Positions 23,159 through 33,479 of a DNA stretch of 64,000 nt are shown here, one piece after another; position 1 is the stretch's first letter; every line of letters starts with the position of its first letter. The position numbers and the translations under genes are program-made. Source of the DNA: Tetrapyrgos nigripes (lineage: Eukaryota > Basidiomycota > Agaricomycetes > Agaricales > Campanellaceae); NCBI GenBank assembly GCA_013368315.1, contig JAACJM010000194.1, forward strand, positions 1 to 64,000. The letters are read 5' to 3'. Under the pieces are notes generated by a model, which saw nothing but the letters and a program-made list of their open reading frames with translations, did not search any database and was not told the DNA's origin.

Positions 23159-23937
23159 GTATTTCTGATAGCTTGCCACCTCTCGCACTCTTCCCAGTCT
23201 AGTGCTCTAGAACCTGGATTACTCTTCAGAGCTGTGGCAAGTACAGCACAGGTTCTTTCTGTCACGTCTACCTCTCCAGGAGAACACAGCGGCGTGAAAG
23301 TTCTACAAGCTATCCAATCCCATGTTCTCCTCGCACAGTACTTCTTCCTCACTGATCGCAAATTGGAGGGGAAGTACTCGGTGACACTGGCCGTATCCCT
23401 GGTTTTGGGCACTAGGATGCATCGGATTCGTTCAGAGGAAGAATTTTCTCGAGGCCAGGCCTTGCATCCCAGCGGGTATACGGGGTATAGCGGCGGACCT
23501 GGCTTCCCTCCTCGTCAAACCCCAAAAGAAGAATCGCAACGTGTCAATGCATTCTGGACGGCATTGGGATTAAACAGTCGTTGGACCGCTATTGAGGGTA
23601 TTTCTACAAGTTTGGCGTATTGGATGTCAGCGATGAGAGTTGATACGCCTTGGACTTGGGTAGGTTCTCGACCTTCTATTCTCATGAAAATGAGCTGAAA
23701 CGAGTTTAGGTCCGTCTGGGCCCATCCACACGAAACAGCAGCACAATTCATAAATTCCTAACCAATGCTCCCGATAATGGAAACTCACCAAGCGTATTCA
23801 ACAATCTAGCAGTTCTGACAGCCCGATTCATCACAGAACTACCTTCTATCGAATCCATCCAAGAATCCACTGAGTCCGAATCGGGTTCACCTGGAAACGG
23901 CAGTTCAAGAAAAAGAGCACTTCTCGTCGGGCCACCA
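23159..23937 (+). pseudogene. Fungal transcription factor, middle homology domain, 5' part
   Basis: Reading starts after a TACACAG acceptor and gives FLIACHLS, EPGLLFRAVA, LQAIQSHVLLAQYFF, LEGKYSVTLAVSLVLGTRMHRIRS, VNAFWTALGLNSRW and VDTPW, the pattern of the Zn2Cys6-associated Fungal_trans domain. After a short intron (23660-23710) it continues STIHKFLTNAPDN, FITELPSIESIQEST, RKRALLVG. It is cut at 23938 by the MULE-like element. The remaining domain lies at 32910-33333. The N-terminal zinc cluster is not visible upstream, so the gene was probably already truncated on that side. Confidence 0.75.
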
Positions 23938-24101
23938 ACTTTTCAAGCAACAGGTCAAGCAACAGGTCAAGCAACAGGTCAAGCAACAGTAAAGCAACAG
24001 TAAAGCAATGTCAAGCAACAGTAAAGCAACGTCAAGCAACAGTCAAGCAACACCAAGCAACAGTAAAGCAACATCAAGCAACAGTCAAGCAACAGTTGCT
24101 T
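23938..24101. repeat. CAAGCAACAGT tandem array, left end
   Basis: About 13 units of CAAGCAACAGT or variants (AAAGCAACAGT, CAAGCAACGT) run from the terminal inverted repeat and finish with the palindrome CAAGCAACAGTTGCTTG at 24083-24099. The same unit fills 31200-31545 and parts of 32150-32890. Confidence 0.9.
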
Positions 24102-24308
24102 GATGCAAAACTTCACAAAATCACAAGAATGATTGCATCAAGGGCAACATCACAAAGTACTGTCATGTGCGTTGGACACTTTCTACCTCTTTGCATTCTC
24201 ACACCAATATTTCTGTGTCATTTATCTTTCCTTTGTGTCTTCAATGTTGGTGAGTGGTATGCTGCAGTATATCCTAATACAAATCATAGTGACATCTTCT
24301 AAAATCAG

Positions 24309-25869
24309 GCAAAACTCAGACAACAAATTGCTGATTGGATTGATCCTCAACATAAAAAACCGCCAAATATTGGCACTGAAAAGGCACCTTCTTCAATTGT
24401 TTCACCCAGCAGCCACCCGTTTTTAGGTCTTTCTGCAGCACCTCTCAGCTTACCATTTAATGGTTATGCCCATCCTGAAATTCAGAATTTTCCTCAATCA
24501 AACACAGCAGATTCAGATCAAGCCCCTGGAATGAAACGCAAACTCAGTGTTGCATTTTGGGAACCTCCTGTGACTGAAAGCATCATTCAAAAGCACACTA
24601 GGAAATCAGCCCATCATGTACCTCTCACTGGTCCTTGTTGCAACAGTCAGACCATTTACTTGGAATTTGAAGATTTACGTGAAGGATGGGATGGTTTCCC
24701 TCAGGCAAACTTTGCAATGGACATTACATGGGAGATATTCGAGGAGAATAATGAGCTATCAGTACACTGGGCCACCAACACTGTGGGGTACAATACAAAG
24801 GACCGTAGAAAGAGTAGTGTCAATGCGGAACAACTTGAAAATGGTGTACAAACAAAACGTAAATGCCTTGGGCATATCTGGTGTGATAATTCAGACTGTG
24901 CAATTGTCAAGAGACCACATACTGGGCCACTGTCTGCCATTACTAAACAGCTTCAAAAGCTCAATGGGACATGTGAATGCGGCTCTGTTCTCAGCCACAT
25001 ACCCTGCCCCAATATTTCAATGATTGTGAAATGGGCTGATGGTGTACGCTACTTCAATGGAATAGAGGATCATAATCATCCCAGACTTCCTCACCAATTG
25101 CATGCGCTCAAAGGCTCACAGAAAAAATTTACAGAAATGGTTGAAGATAATAAGGACGTAGGTCCAGCAGGCCTTGCAGCAGGGAACACTCAGTCAGGGG
25201 AAAGTGTCTCAGATATTGATCCTGTTTGGATGAATCAAGACAGGATTGCAAGGGACCGCAAAAAAATTCTTGACAAACATGAGCCCCGAATGGGTGATGA
25301 TTTCATCTCTCGTTTTATCGATTTTCAGATCAATTATCCAGGATTTGTAGTCTCTGAGACTATGCTTGCTGGTATTGCTGTTGTATCTCTCCAGACTCCA
25401 TTTACGGCCCAACAAGTTCATCTTGATGCAACAGCAGTTGAGGGTCCTTTCAATGGGATAGTTAGTGATGCTGCTCATGGCTGGTGGAAAATCTCAACAT
25501 CCGTTCTCATTATGAGCTCTGTTTTCTGTGTCAACTTGCTTCGTTGGGTACCTGCTCTTATCAGCTACTCAAATGGAAATACAGCTGCACATTACGAATA
25601 TCATTTTCTTGCGCTGATGGAGGGTATAGCAAAAGCAACAGCAGAAAGAGGAAGGATTGTGGTTGATGAAATTTTTGCCCAGGTATAGTTGTTGGTAATT
25701 ACATCTAGATTAATTTCTCATCTATTCTTTTCAGATTGTGGACTTCAGTGAGGCAGAAAGAAATGGATTTATACAAGCCTTTATCCGATTCTGGCAAAGG
25801 CGTAATGACACACGCAGTGTAGAAGAGCTCCACTGGGTGCAAACACTTGTAAATCCTTTGCTTTACTGA
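24309..25869 (+). pseudogene. GCM/WRKY-finger MULE-like transposase, C-terminally truncated
   Basis: Exon 1 runs 24309-25682 after an AATCAG acceptor, and exon 2 runs 25735-25869. A Gly/Pro/Ser-rich start is followed by a zinc-finger region with CLGHIWCDNSDC, CECGSVLSHIPC and EDHNHPR, the C-C-H-H pattern of the WRKY-GCM1 superfamily often fused to Mutator-like transposases. The core holds PGFVVSETM, VISDAAHGWW-type motif (VSDAAHGWWK), SSVFCVNLLRWVPALISYSNG and HYEYHFLALMEGI, where Asp in SDAAHG is the likely catalytic residue. Exon 2 (VDFSEAERNGFIQAFIRFW) stops after 44 codons at the edge of the repeat block. The helical C-terminus usual in relatives is absent. A first exon upstream of 24240 is not resolved. 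Confidence 0.72.
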
Positions 25870-27010
25870 GGTTTTACAAGAGTATTACACCAAGCCAATC
25901 AATATGTAAGACTCCTTGTCATACATTAGTATTACAAGAGACAGAAAAAATTAGAACAACCTTGTATGACCATTGTAAGTCACAAAGAAATACCATGGAC
26001 TTTCAGTGTGACTTGCTGTCACTGTATACCCTTGGTGGATATACTGTGGAATTACACAGGAATTTCAGAGTGACTTTTTGTCACAATATGTCATGTAGTA
26101 AGACACATAAGAAATACTGGAGTATTTCAGTGTGACAGATAATCACAGTATGACAAACAGTAAGGCAAGAGAGATTTACAAAGGACTTACAGGGAAGCAA
26201 AATCTGCAGGAAATTTACAAAGTGACAATCAAGTCACAGTAATACACTTGTAAGACTAGCTGTATTATGAAGGAATTACAAGAAAGATTTGCTACAAACA
26301 CTGGTAAATCCTCAGCCTTACTGGAGTATTACAAGAGTATTATGGATATGTAAGTTGGCTTGACTTACAAGTGTATTACAAAATAGACAAAAAATGAGGA
26401 CTATTCTGAAAGACCATTGTAAGCTGCAAGGACATACCATGGACTTTCAGTGTGAGGCTTTGTCACAGTATAGCATTGAAGAGCATACAGTGGAATTACA
26501 AGGTGACTTTTTTGTCACAGTATGTCTTCTTGTAAAACAGAACTGAAATACCAGGGTATTTCAGTGTGAGATAATGTCACAGTAAGACAATTTGTAAACC
26601 AAGTAAAATTTACAAAGGACTTACCGGAAGGTAGAACTTGAAAGTCTTGGGTAAGACTGCTCATATTTACACTGAATTTACAGAGGGACAGGTGTGTCAC
26701 AGTAATACCCGAGAAAGACTTGTGGTTTTACAAGGGAATTACAAGATCCAGGTTTTAAAAGTCTATCTCGTAAGTCTCTGGAAAAAACCTGCATGCTAAA
26801 TGGAGAATATACAGTGTGACAGACTGGTCACAGTAAGACACTTGTAAGTCACAAGACATTACAATGACTTTACTGAAAAGTGACTATTTTGTAAGTCATC
26901 ATGTATATCCAATGGACTTACAAGAGACTTGTTGGATGGATTTGCAGTGCATGTCAATTAAGTAATACAGAAGGGCTTACTGAAAATTTACAGGATGTAA
27001 TACAATGAAT
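25846..27010. repeat. Tandem-duplicated block of GTGAC-N-GTCAC palindromes
   Basis: The sequence from 25846 (CACTTGTAAATCC) repeats in diverged form from about 26290 (CACTGGTAAATCC), a unit of about 445 bp, with a partial third copy after 26740. Each unit carries several interrupted palindromes of the type CAGTGTGAC-N6-GTCACAGTA (for example near 26008, 26070, 26135, 26222, 26450, 26503, 26563 and 26815) and many TTACAAG/GTAAGAC motifs. No protein frame. Confidence 0.82.
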
Positions 27011-27067
27011 TCATTCAACCAGGTCAATTAAATGTCACTAAATATAAATAGACAGCTCAGGCTGGAC

Positions 27068-27590
27068 TGTGTCTGCCTTGTCATCTTTGTCTGCTCAGTC
27101 TGTTACGTCTGTCTTGTCTGCCTTGTCTGCCCCGTCTGCCTTGTCTGCCCCGTCTGCCTTGTCTGCCTTGTCTGCCCCGTCTGCCCCGTCTGCCTCGTCT
27201 GCTCTGTCTGCCTCGTCTGCCTCGTCTGCCTCATCTGCTCCGTCTGCCTTGTCTGCCCCGTCTGCCTTGTCTGCCTTGTCTGCCCCGTCTGGCTCGTCTG
27301 CTTCGTCTGCCCCGTCTGCCTCGTCTGCTTCATCTGCCCCGTCTGCCTTGTCTGCCTCGTCTGCCCCATCTGCCTCGTCTGCTTCGTCTGCCCCGTCTGC
27401 CTCGTCTGCTTCGTCTGCCCCGTCTGCCTCGTCTGCTCTGTCTGCCCTGTCTGCCTCGTCTGCTCTGTCTGCCCTGTCTGCCTCGTCTGCTCCGTCTGCC
27501 CCGTCTGCCTCGTCTGCTCCGTCTGCCCCGTCTGCCTCGTCTGCCCCGTCTGCCTCGTCTGCCTTGTCTATGCGAGGCAGACGCACTTAT
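27068..27590. repeat. 9-bp minisatellite, left arm (CTGCCTCGT type)
   Basis: About 58 units of variants TCTGCCTCG, TCTGCCTTG, TCTGCCCCG and TCTGCTCCG. The period is a multiple of three and stop codons are rare, so open frames appear in several phases on both strands; these are not evidence of a protein. Confidence 0.95.
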
Positions 27591-27602
27591 ATCTGCTACA
27601 TT

Positions 27603-28886
27603 GATGCATCAATATGGACAAATGTCCATATTGGCTGATACATCCCCAAGGAAAACTTTCCATAGGCCAAAAAACAGGCTGGCCCTATGGGCGGGCCTTT
27701 GGATTCGTGTTTAGGGAATCAATAAGCACTTTTAGACCTACTCACCTTATTTTATAAGATACATATTTGCAGGTGCCACAGGTGCCTATGTTTAGTAGTA
27801 AGTATTCAATATCAGCAGAATCACAACATATAGAACTTGTCCAAGTAGATATTCGGATTCAGGGACCAAAACTACCTCATTAAACATATCCATGATTGTA
27901 TTAGATGCTAGAACATGCAGTGTCCATGGCCATTTCACTTTTTTTGCTTTTGTGGCAATGTTTTGGGAATAAATCAGAAATAGAGTCTTGTATCTTAAAG
28001 ATATGGAGGATATGAAGTTATATTCACATTTAGACTATCAATAAACATTTATCCACCTACTCCCACAAATTTATAAGAGGCATATTTGCAGGTGCCACAG
28101 GTACCTATGTTTAGGGGTAAGTACTCAATATCAGCAGAACCAGAGTATATAGAGCTTATCCGAGTAGATATTCCGATTCAGTGACCAAAAATACCCTAGT
28201 AGACATATCCATAATCATATCAGATGCTATAGCATGTAGTGTCTATGGTCATCCCAAGTTTTGGGCTTTTTTGACAGTAAATTGGGTATAGCTCCTCAGG
28301 ATTTGATTATATAGTATAATAAACTATATTCCCGTGTCTAGAAGGTCCATATGCAGTATCTTACCAGCCCACATGATGATCAGAGCTGATTTGATGCAAT
28401 GGCTAGTACCTATCCTGCTCTTTCGGTATATTTTGGACAGTATTTTGGCCATATCTCAATAACCACTGCAGATATTGCATATCTAATTGTATATTCAGAT
28501 TCAGCAACCCGAAATACACTTTCTTATCTACTTATATCATTTTTCATCGCCAGCTCCAGGAATTTATTTTGCATTTTCTGAGCCAGCCACAGCATATACC
28601 CCTATTCTATTTGCAGATTCGGGGCCCTACTGATCGCCTGCACCTCTCCATCAAATTTTGAGTCGTGGGAAAAACCCGCCACCCGACCCCTAAGGCCCCG
28701 CTCACTGTCTGGCATGCGTGGGAACAAAACCCGCCACCTACTCCTGCCCTGCTCACTGCTCCATAAGGAAAGGCCTACCAGACCCACCCCAAAGGCCCGC
28801 CCATAGGGCCAGCCTGTTTTTTGGCCTATGGAAAGTTTTCCTTGGGGATGTATCAGCCAATATGGACATTTGTCCATGATTCATGC
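27603..28886. repeat. Core of foldback-like element with 98-bp inverted repeats
   Basis: The inverted pair 27603-27702 / 28789-28886 includes the small palindrome GGACAAATGTCC and the block GGCCCTATGGGCGGGCC. Between them, two direct repeats of about 190 bp (27750-27945 and 28065-28260, starting near CATATTTGCAGGTGCCACAG) are roughly 85 percent alike by eye. No gene is visible. Confidence 0.8.
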
Positions 28887-28914
28887 TTAAATCTAGCAGT
28901 TAGAGCTGGCAGAC

Positions 28915-31181
28915 GGAGCAGACAAGGCAGACAAGGCAGACGGGGCAGACAAGCCAGACGAGGCAGACAAGCCAGACAGAGCAGATGGGGCAGACAAGGC
29001 ACAAGGCAGACAGAGCAGACGAGGCAGACAGAGCAGACGGGGCAGAGAAGGCAGACGGAGCAGACGGGGCAGACGAGGCAGACGGAGCAGACGAGGCAGG
29101 CGAGGCAGACGAGGCAGACGGAGCAGACGAGGCAGGCGAGGCAGACGAGGCAGACGGAGCAGACGAGGCAGGCGAGGCAGACAAGGCAGACAAGGCAGAC
29201 AAGGCAGACGGGGCGGACAAGGCAGACAAGGCAGACGGAGCAGACAAGGCAGACAAGGCAGACGGAGCAGATGGAGCAGACAAGGCAGACAGAGCAGACA
29301 AGGCAGACCAGGCAGACGGGGCAGACCAGGCAGATGGGGCAGACGAGGCAGACGAGGCAGACGGTGCAGACGAGGCAGACGAGGCAGACGGTGCAGACGA
29401 GGCAGACGAGGCAGACGGTGCAGACGAGGCAGACGAGGCAGACGAGGCAGACGGGGCAGAGGAGGCAGACGGGGCAGACGAGGCAGACGAGGCAGACGAG
29501 GCAGACGAGGCAGACGAGGCAGACGAGGCAGACGAGGCAGACGAGGCAGACGAGGCAGACGAGGCAGACGAGGCAGACGGAGCAGACGAGCCAGACGAGC
29601 CAGACGGAGCAGATGGAGCAGACGAGGCAGACGGAGCAGACAGAGCAGACGAGCCAGATGAGCCAGACGGAGCAGACGGGGCAGACAAGGCAGACAAGGC
29701 AGACAAGGCAGACGAGGCAGACGGGGCAGACGAGGCAGACGGTGCAGACAGAGCAGACAAGGCAGACGGGGCAGACAAGGCAGACAAGGCAGACAAGGCA
29801 GACCAGGCAGACCAGGCAGACGGAGCAGACAAGGCAGACGGGGCAGACAGAGCAGACAAGGCAGAGGAGGCAGACGAGGCAGACAGAGCAGATGAGGCAG
29901 ACGGAGCAGACAAGGCAGACGGAGCAGACGAGGCAGACGAGGCAGACAGAGCAGACAAGGCAGACAAGGCAGACAAGGCAGACAGAGCAGACGAGGCAGA
30001 CGGAGCAGACGAGGCAGATGGAGCAGACGAGCCAGACGAGGCAGACGGAGCAGACGAGCCAGACCAGGCAGACCAGGCAGACAAGGCAGACAAGGCAGAC
30101 AAGGCAGACCAGGCAGATGGGGCAGACCAGGCAGATGGGGCAGACGAGGCAGACGAGGCAGACGAGGCAGACGAGGCAGACGAGGCAGACGAGGCAGACG
30201 AGGCAGACGAGGCAGACGAGGCAGACGAGGCAGACGAGGCAGACGAGGCAGACGAGGCAGACGAGGCAGACGAGGCAGATGGGGCAGACGAGGCAGACAA
30301 GGCAGACAAGGCAGATGGGGCAGACGAGGCAGATGGGGCAGACGAGGCAGACGAGGCAGACGGTGCAGATGGGGCAGACGAGGCAGACGAGGCAGCCAGA
30401 GCAGACGAGGCAGCCAAGGCAGACCAGGCAGACCAGGCAGATGGGGCAGACCAGGCAGACCAGGCAGCCAGAGCAGACCAGGCAGCCAAGGCAGACCAGG
30501 CAGACCAGGCAGACGGGGCAGACCAGGCAGACCAGGCAGACGGGGCAGACAAGGCAGACCAGGCAGACCAGGCAGACGGGGCAGACCAGGCAGACCAGGC
30601 AGACGGGGCAGACAAGGCAGACCAGGCAGACAAGGCAGACAAGGCAGACGAGGCAGACGAGGCAGACGAGGCAGACGAGGCAGACGAGGCAGACGAGGCA
30701 GACGAGGCAGACGAGGCAGATGGGGCAGACGAGGCAGACGAGGCAGATGGGGCAGACGAGGCAGACGAGGCAGACGGTGCAGATGGGGCAGACGAGGCAG
30801 ACGAGGCAGCCAGAGCAGACGAGGCAGCCAAGGCAGCCAGAGCAGACGAGGCAGCCAAGGCAGCCAGAGCAGACGAGGCAGCCAAGGCAGACGAGGCAGA
30901 CGAGGCAGATGGGGCAGACGAGGCAGACGAGGCAGACGAGGCAGACGGGGCAGACGAGGCAGACGAGGCAGACGGGGCAGACGAGGCAGACGAGGCAGAC
31001 GGGGCAGACGAGGCAGACGAGGCAGACGGGGCAGACGAGGCAGGCAGCAGACGAGGCAGACGAGGCAGATGGGGCAGACGAGGCAGACGAGGCAGACGGT
31101 GCAGACAAGGCAGACGAGGCAGACGAGGCAGCCAGAGCAGACGAGGCAGCCAAGGCAGACCAGGCAGATGGGGCAGACCAT
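28915..31181. repeat. 9-bp minisatellite, right arm (GGCAGACGA type)
   Basis: About 250 units of GGCAGACGA with variants GGCAGACAA, GGCAGACGG, AGCAGACGG, GGCAGACCA and GGCAGATGG. Higher-order blocks recur, such as runs of pure GGCAGACGA near 29480-29580, 30145-30275 and 30645-30720, suggesting unequal exchange. Frames of 730-804 codons are open on both strands (Gln-Thr-Arg, Ala-Asp-Glu, Leu-Val-Cys repeats) purely because of the unit. Confidence 0.96.
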
Positions 31182-31542
31182 AACAGCAACTCAACACCAA
31201 TAGGTGAAGCAAAAGTCAAGCAACACTTCTCATAGGTAAGGCAACAGTCAGGCAACAGTCAAGCAACGGTCAAGCAATAGTCAAGCAACAGTCAAGCAAT
31301 GTCAAGCAACAGTCAAGCAATAGTCAAGCAACAGTCAAGCAACAGTCAAGCAACGTCAAGCAACAGTCAAGCAATAGTCAAGCAACAGTCAAGCAATAGT
31401 CAAGCAACAGTCAAGCAACAGTCAAGCAACGTCAAGCAACAGTCAAGCAATAGTCAAGCAACAGTCAAGCAACAGTCAAGCAACGTCAAGCAACAGTCAA
31501 GCAATAGTCAAGCAACAGTCAAGCAACAGTCAAGCAACTGTT

Positions 31543-33000
31543 GCTTGACCTGTTGCTTGAAAAGTCAGATGCCCCTTCTCGTCATACACACTCTCGCTAG
31601 AGTGGCATTGATCAAATTATACTTCTTGTACGAGGCCACAAATCCCTCTAGCTCCAGCAACAGTCAAGCAACAGTCAAGCAACAGTCAAGCAACGTCAAG
31701 CAACACTTAAGGGTAAGTTAAGCAACAGTATGAATAGAATATGGGTCAACAAGCTACCACTTGAGATATCACTCAAGGTACCCTCAAGCTATCATCTCAA
31801 AGAGACACATATTGCTCACTGATCAGACATACTTAGCATCCTCATAGTTCTCAAACTAGTTGGATGAATGTAACAATAAATTGATTTTTTCAGACTTTTT
31901 TTTGTTCTACCTTTAGAATGATAAAAAGTTTGTACTTGATTGAGTAGAGGCTAAACCAATTTGTAATGAAGAAATGGTATGTATAATATCTTAATGAATG
32001 GCCCATTCAATGTGAGTAATTTGTTGTAAAATGAAGTGTAGTGAAGTTGACTAGACTAGGACAAGCACAGCCACATCCAAAGTAGAAAGTCAAGCTATCC
32101 TAAAACTACTCTCAAGTGGGTTACACTCAAGCAACTTCCAAGCAACCTTCAAGCAGGGCCAAGCAACAGTCAAGCAACAGTCAAGCAACGTCAAGCAACA
32201 GTCAAGCAACTGTTGCTTGACCTGTTGCTTGAAAAGTCAGATGCCCCTTCTCGTCATACACACTCTCGCTAGAGTGGCATTGATCAAATTATACTTCTTG
32301 TACGAGGCCACAAATCCCTCTAGCTCCAGCAACAGTCAAGCAACAGTCAAGCAACAGTCAAGCAACGTCAAGCAACACTTAAGGGTAAGTTAAGCAACAG
32401 TATGAATAGAATATGGGTCAACAAGCTACCACTTGAGATATCACTCAAGGTACCCTCAAGCTATCATCTCAAAGAGACACATATTGCTCACTGATCAGAC
32501 ATACTTAGCATCCTCATAGTTCTCAAACTAGTTGGATGAATGTAACAATAAATTGATTTTTTCAGACTTTTTTTTGTTCTACCTTTAGAATGATAAAAAG
32601 TTTGTACTTGATTGAGTAGAGGCTAAACCAATTTGTAATGAAGAAATGGTATGTATAATATCTTAATGAATGGCCCATTCAATGTGAGTAATTTGTTGTA
32701 AAATGAAGTGTAGTGAAGTTGACTAGACTAGGACAAGCACAGCCACATCCAAAGTAGAAAGTCAAGCTATCCTAAAACTACTCTCAAGTGGGTTACACTC
32801 AAGCAACTTCCAAGCAACCTTCAAGCAGGGCCAAGCAACAGTCAAGCAACAGTCAAGCAACGTCAAGCAACAGTCAAGCAACTGTTGCTTGACCTGTTGC
32901 TTGAAAAGTCAGATGCCCCTTCTCGTCATACACACTCTCGCTAGAGTGGCATTGATCAAATTATACTTCTTGTACGAGGCCACAAATCCCTCTAGCTCCA
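31543..33000. repeat. 672-bp tandem unit with triplicated host exon piece
   Basis: Units at 31543-32214 and 32215-32886 and a partial third appear identical and are spaced exactly 672 bp. Each holds the right terminal repeat (CTGTTGCTTGACCTGTTGCT...) followed by 92 bp of transcription-factor exon (31565-31656, 32237-32328, 32909-33000; encoding MPLLVIHTLARVALIKLYF). In the first two copies the exon piece ends at CTCCAG and runs into CAACAGTCAAG repeats. Only the third continues into the real gene (TGAACATGCC). Confidence 0.92.
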
Positions 33001-33333
33001 GTGAACATGCCCGAGCTCAACAATTCCAACTCGAGGCTGCGAAAGAAGCAGCACGGATGATAGCCATGGTTGATTTATGGAGAGCTGCATTTGTGGATCC
33101 TATCATGGTCGTGAGTGTTATTGTTTGTGTAGGATGTGCGTGTTTGACTCACATCGGTGCAGATACTCTGGCGAATCATCGCTCAAGTACTTTCAGCTCA
33201 GGAACACAGGGGGCAAGTGCAAGCTGAGATACAGAGTTGCATTGACTTGGTCATGCAAGCGATGTCAATGCTTGCTCCTCGTAGCTCACTGATGAGTGAC
33301 CAACTTGTTAAGTTGCAGGGGTCTTCGAGATAG
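32910..33333 (+). pseudogene. Fungal transcription factor, 3' part
   Basis: It continues the gene cut at 23937. It reads MPLLVIHTLARVALIKLYF, AQQFQLEAAKEAARMIAMV, WRAAFVDPIMV (exon end 33110), an intron 33111-33162, then ILWRIIAQVLSAQEHRGQVQ and MSMLAPRSSLMSDQLVKLQG to a stop at 33333. This matches the end of Fungal_trans-type regulators, where a THTLAH-like segment and a DPIMGTLW-like segment follow the domain. The piece itself has no stop. The gene is disabled because 9 kb of transposon separates the halves. Confidence 0.75.
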
Positions 33334-33479
33334 GTTTCCCATTGCGATCATTGATGGCTGTTATCGTATTCGGTTACATGGATATTCTGAATCCTGATCT
33401 GGGTCATATGTCCTTTCCATGTTTTATAGCATCTCCATGGATCTAGAGAAGAAGACAGGGAGCTGTTGTTTGGTGGAAA

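Larger units (their letters stand above)
27065..31181. mobile_element. Foldback-like element with minisatellite arms
   Basis: Arms of 9-bp repeats (CTCGTCTGC type on the left, its reverse complement GCAGACGAG on the right) flank a core of about 1.3 kb. Next to the core both arms carry an almost identical inverted repeat of about 98 bp (27603-27702 and 28789-28886). Long inverted termini built from short tandem repeats are the hallmark of foldback elements. The arms are very unequal, about 0.52 and 2.27 kb, so the right arm has expanded or the left has contracted. It sits inside the MULE-like element. No target duplication was identified and no protein is encoded. Confidence 0.6.
23938..32909 (+). 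mobile_element. MULE-like element with tandem-repeat ends (9 kb, composite)
   Basis: The outermost 28 bp are perfect inverted repeats beginning ACTTTTCAAGCAACAGGTCA (23938) and ending at 32909. Inside each end is an array of CAAGCAACAGT units, in the same orientation at both ends. The element carries a GCM/WRKY-finger MULE-type transposase (24309-25869), a palindrome-rich block (25846-27010), a foldback-like insert (27065-31181) and a triplicated right end (31543-33000). It interrupts a transcription-factor exon (RKRALLVG ... MPLLVIHT). I could not find a target duplication. Confidence 0.75.

Noticed and set aside
27032..27638. Cys/Val-rich and Ala/Ser-rich frames of about 190 codons
   Set aside because: Same artefact of the 9-bp minisatellite in the left arm.
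28821..31255. Frames of 730-804 codons on both strands, apparently giant repeat proteins
   Set aside because: They are open only because a 9-bp unit without stop codons is repeated about 250 times. They are mutually overlapping and have no start context or flanking domains.
31200..31545. CAAGCAACAGT array considered as a CRISPR-like repeat
   Set aside because: Units are adjacent with no unique spacers, the genome is eukaryotic, and the array belongs to a transposon end.
23938..32909. Target-site duplication for the MULE-like element
   Set aside because: Flanks GGCCACCAA and CAGATGCCC do not match at any length from 8 to 11 bp.
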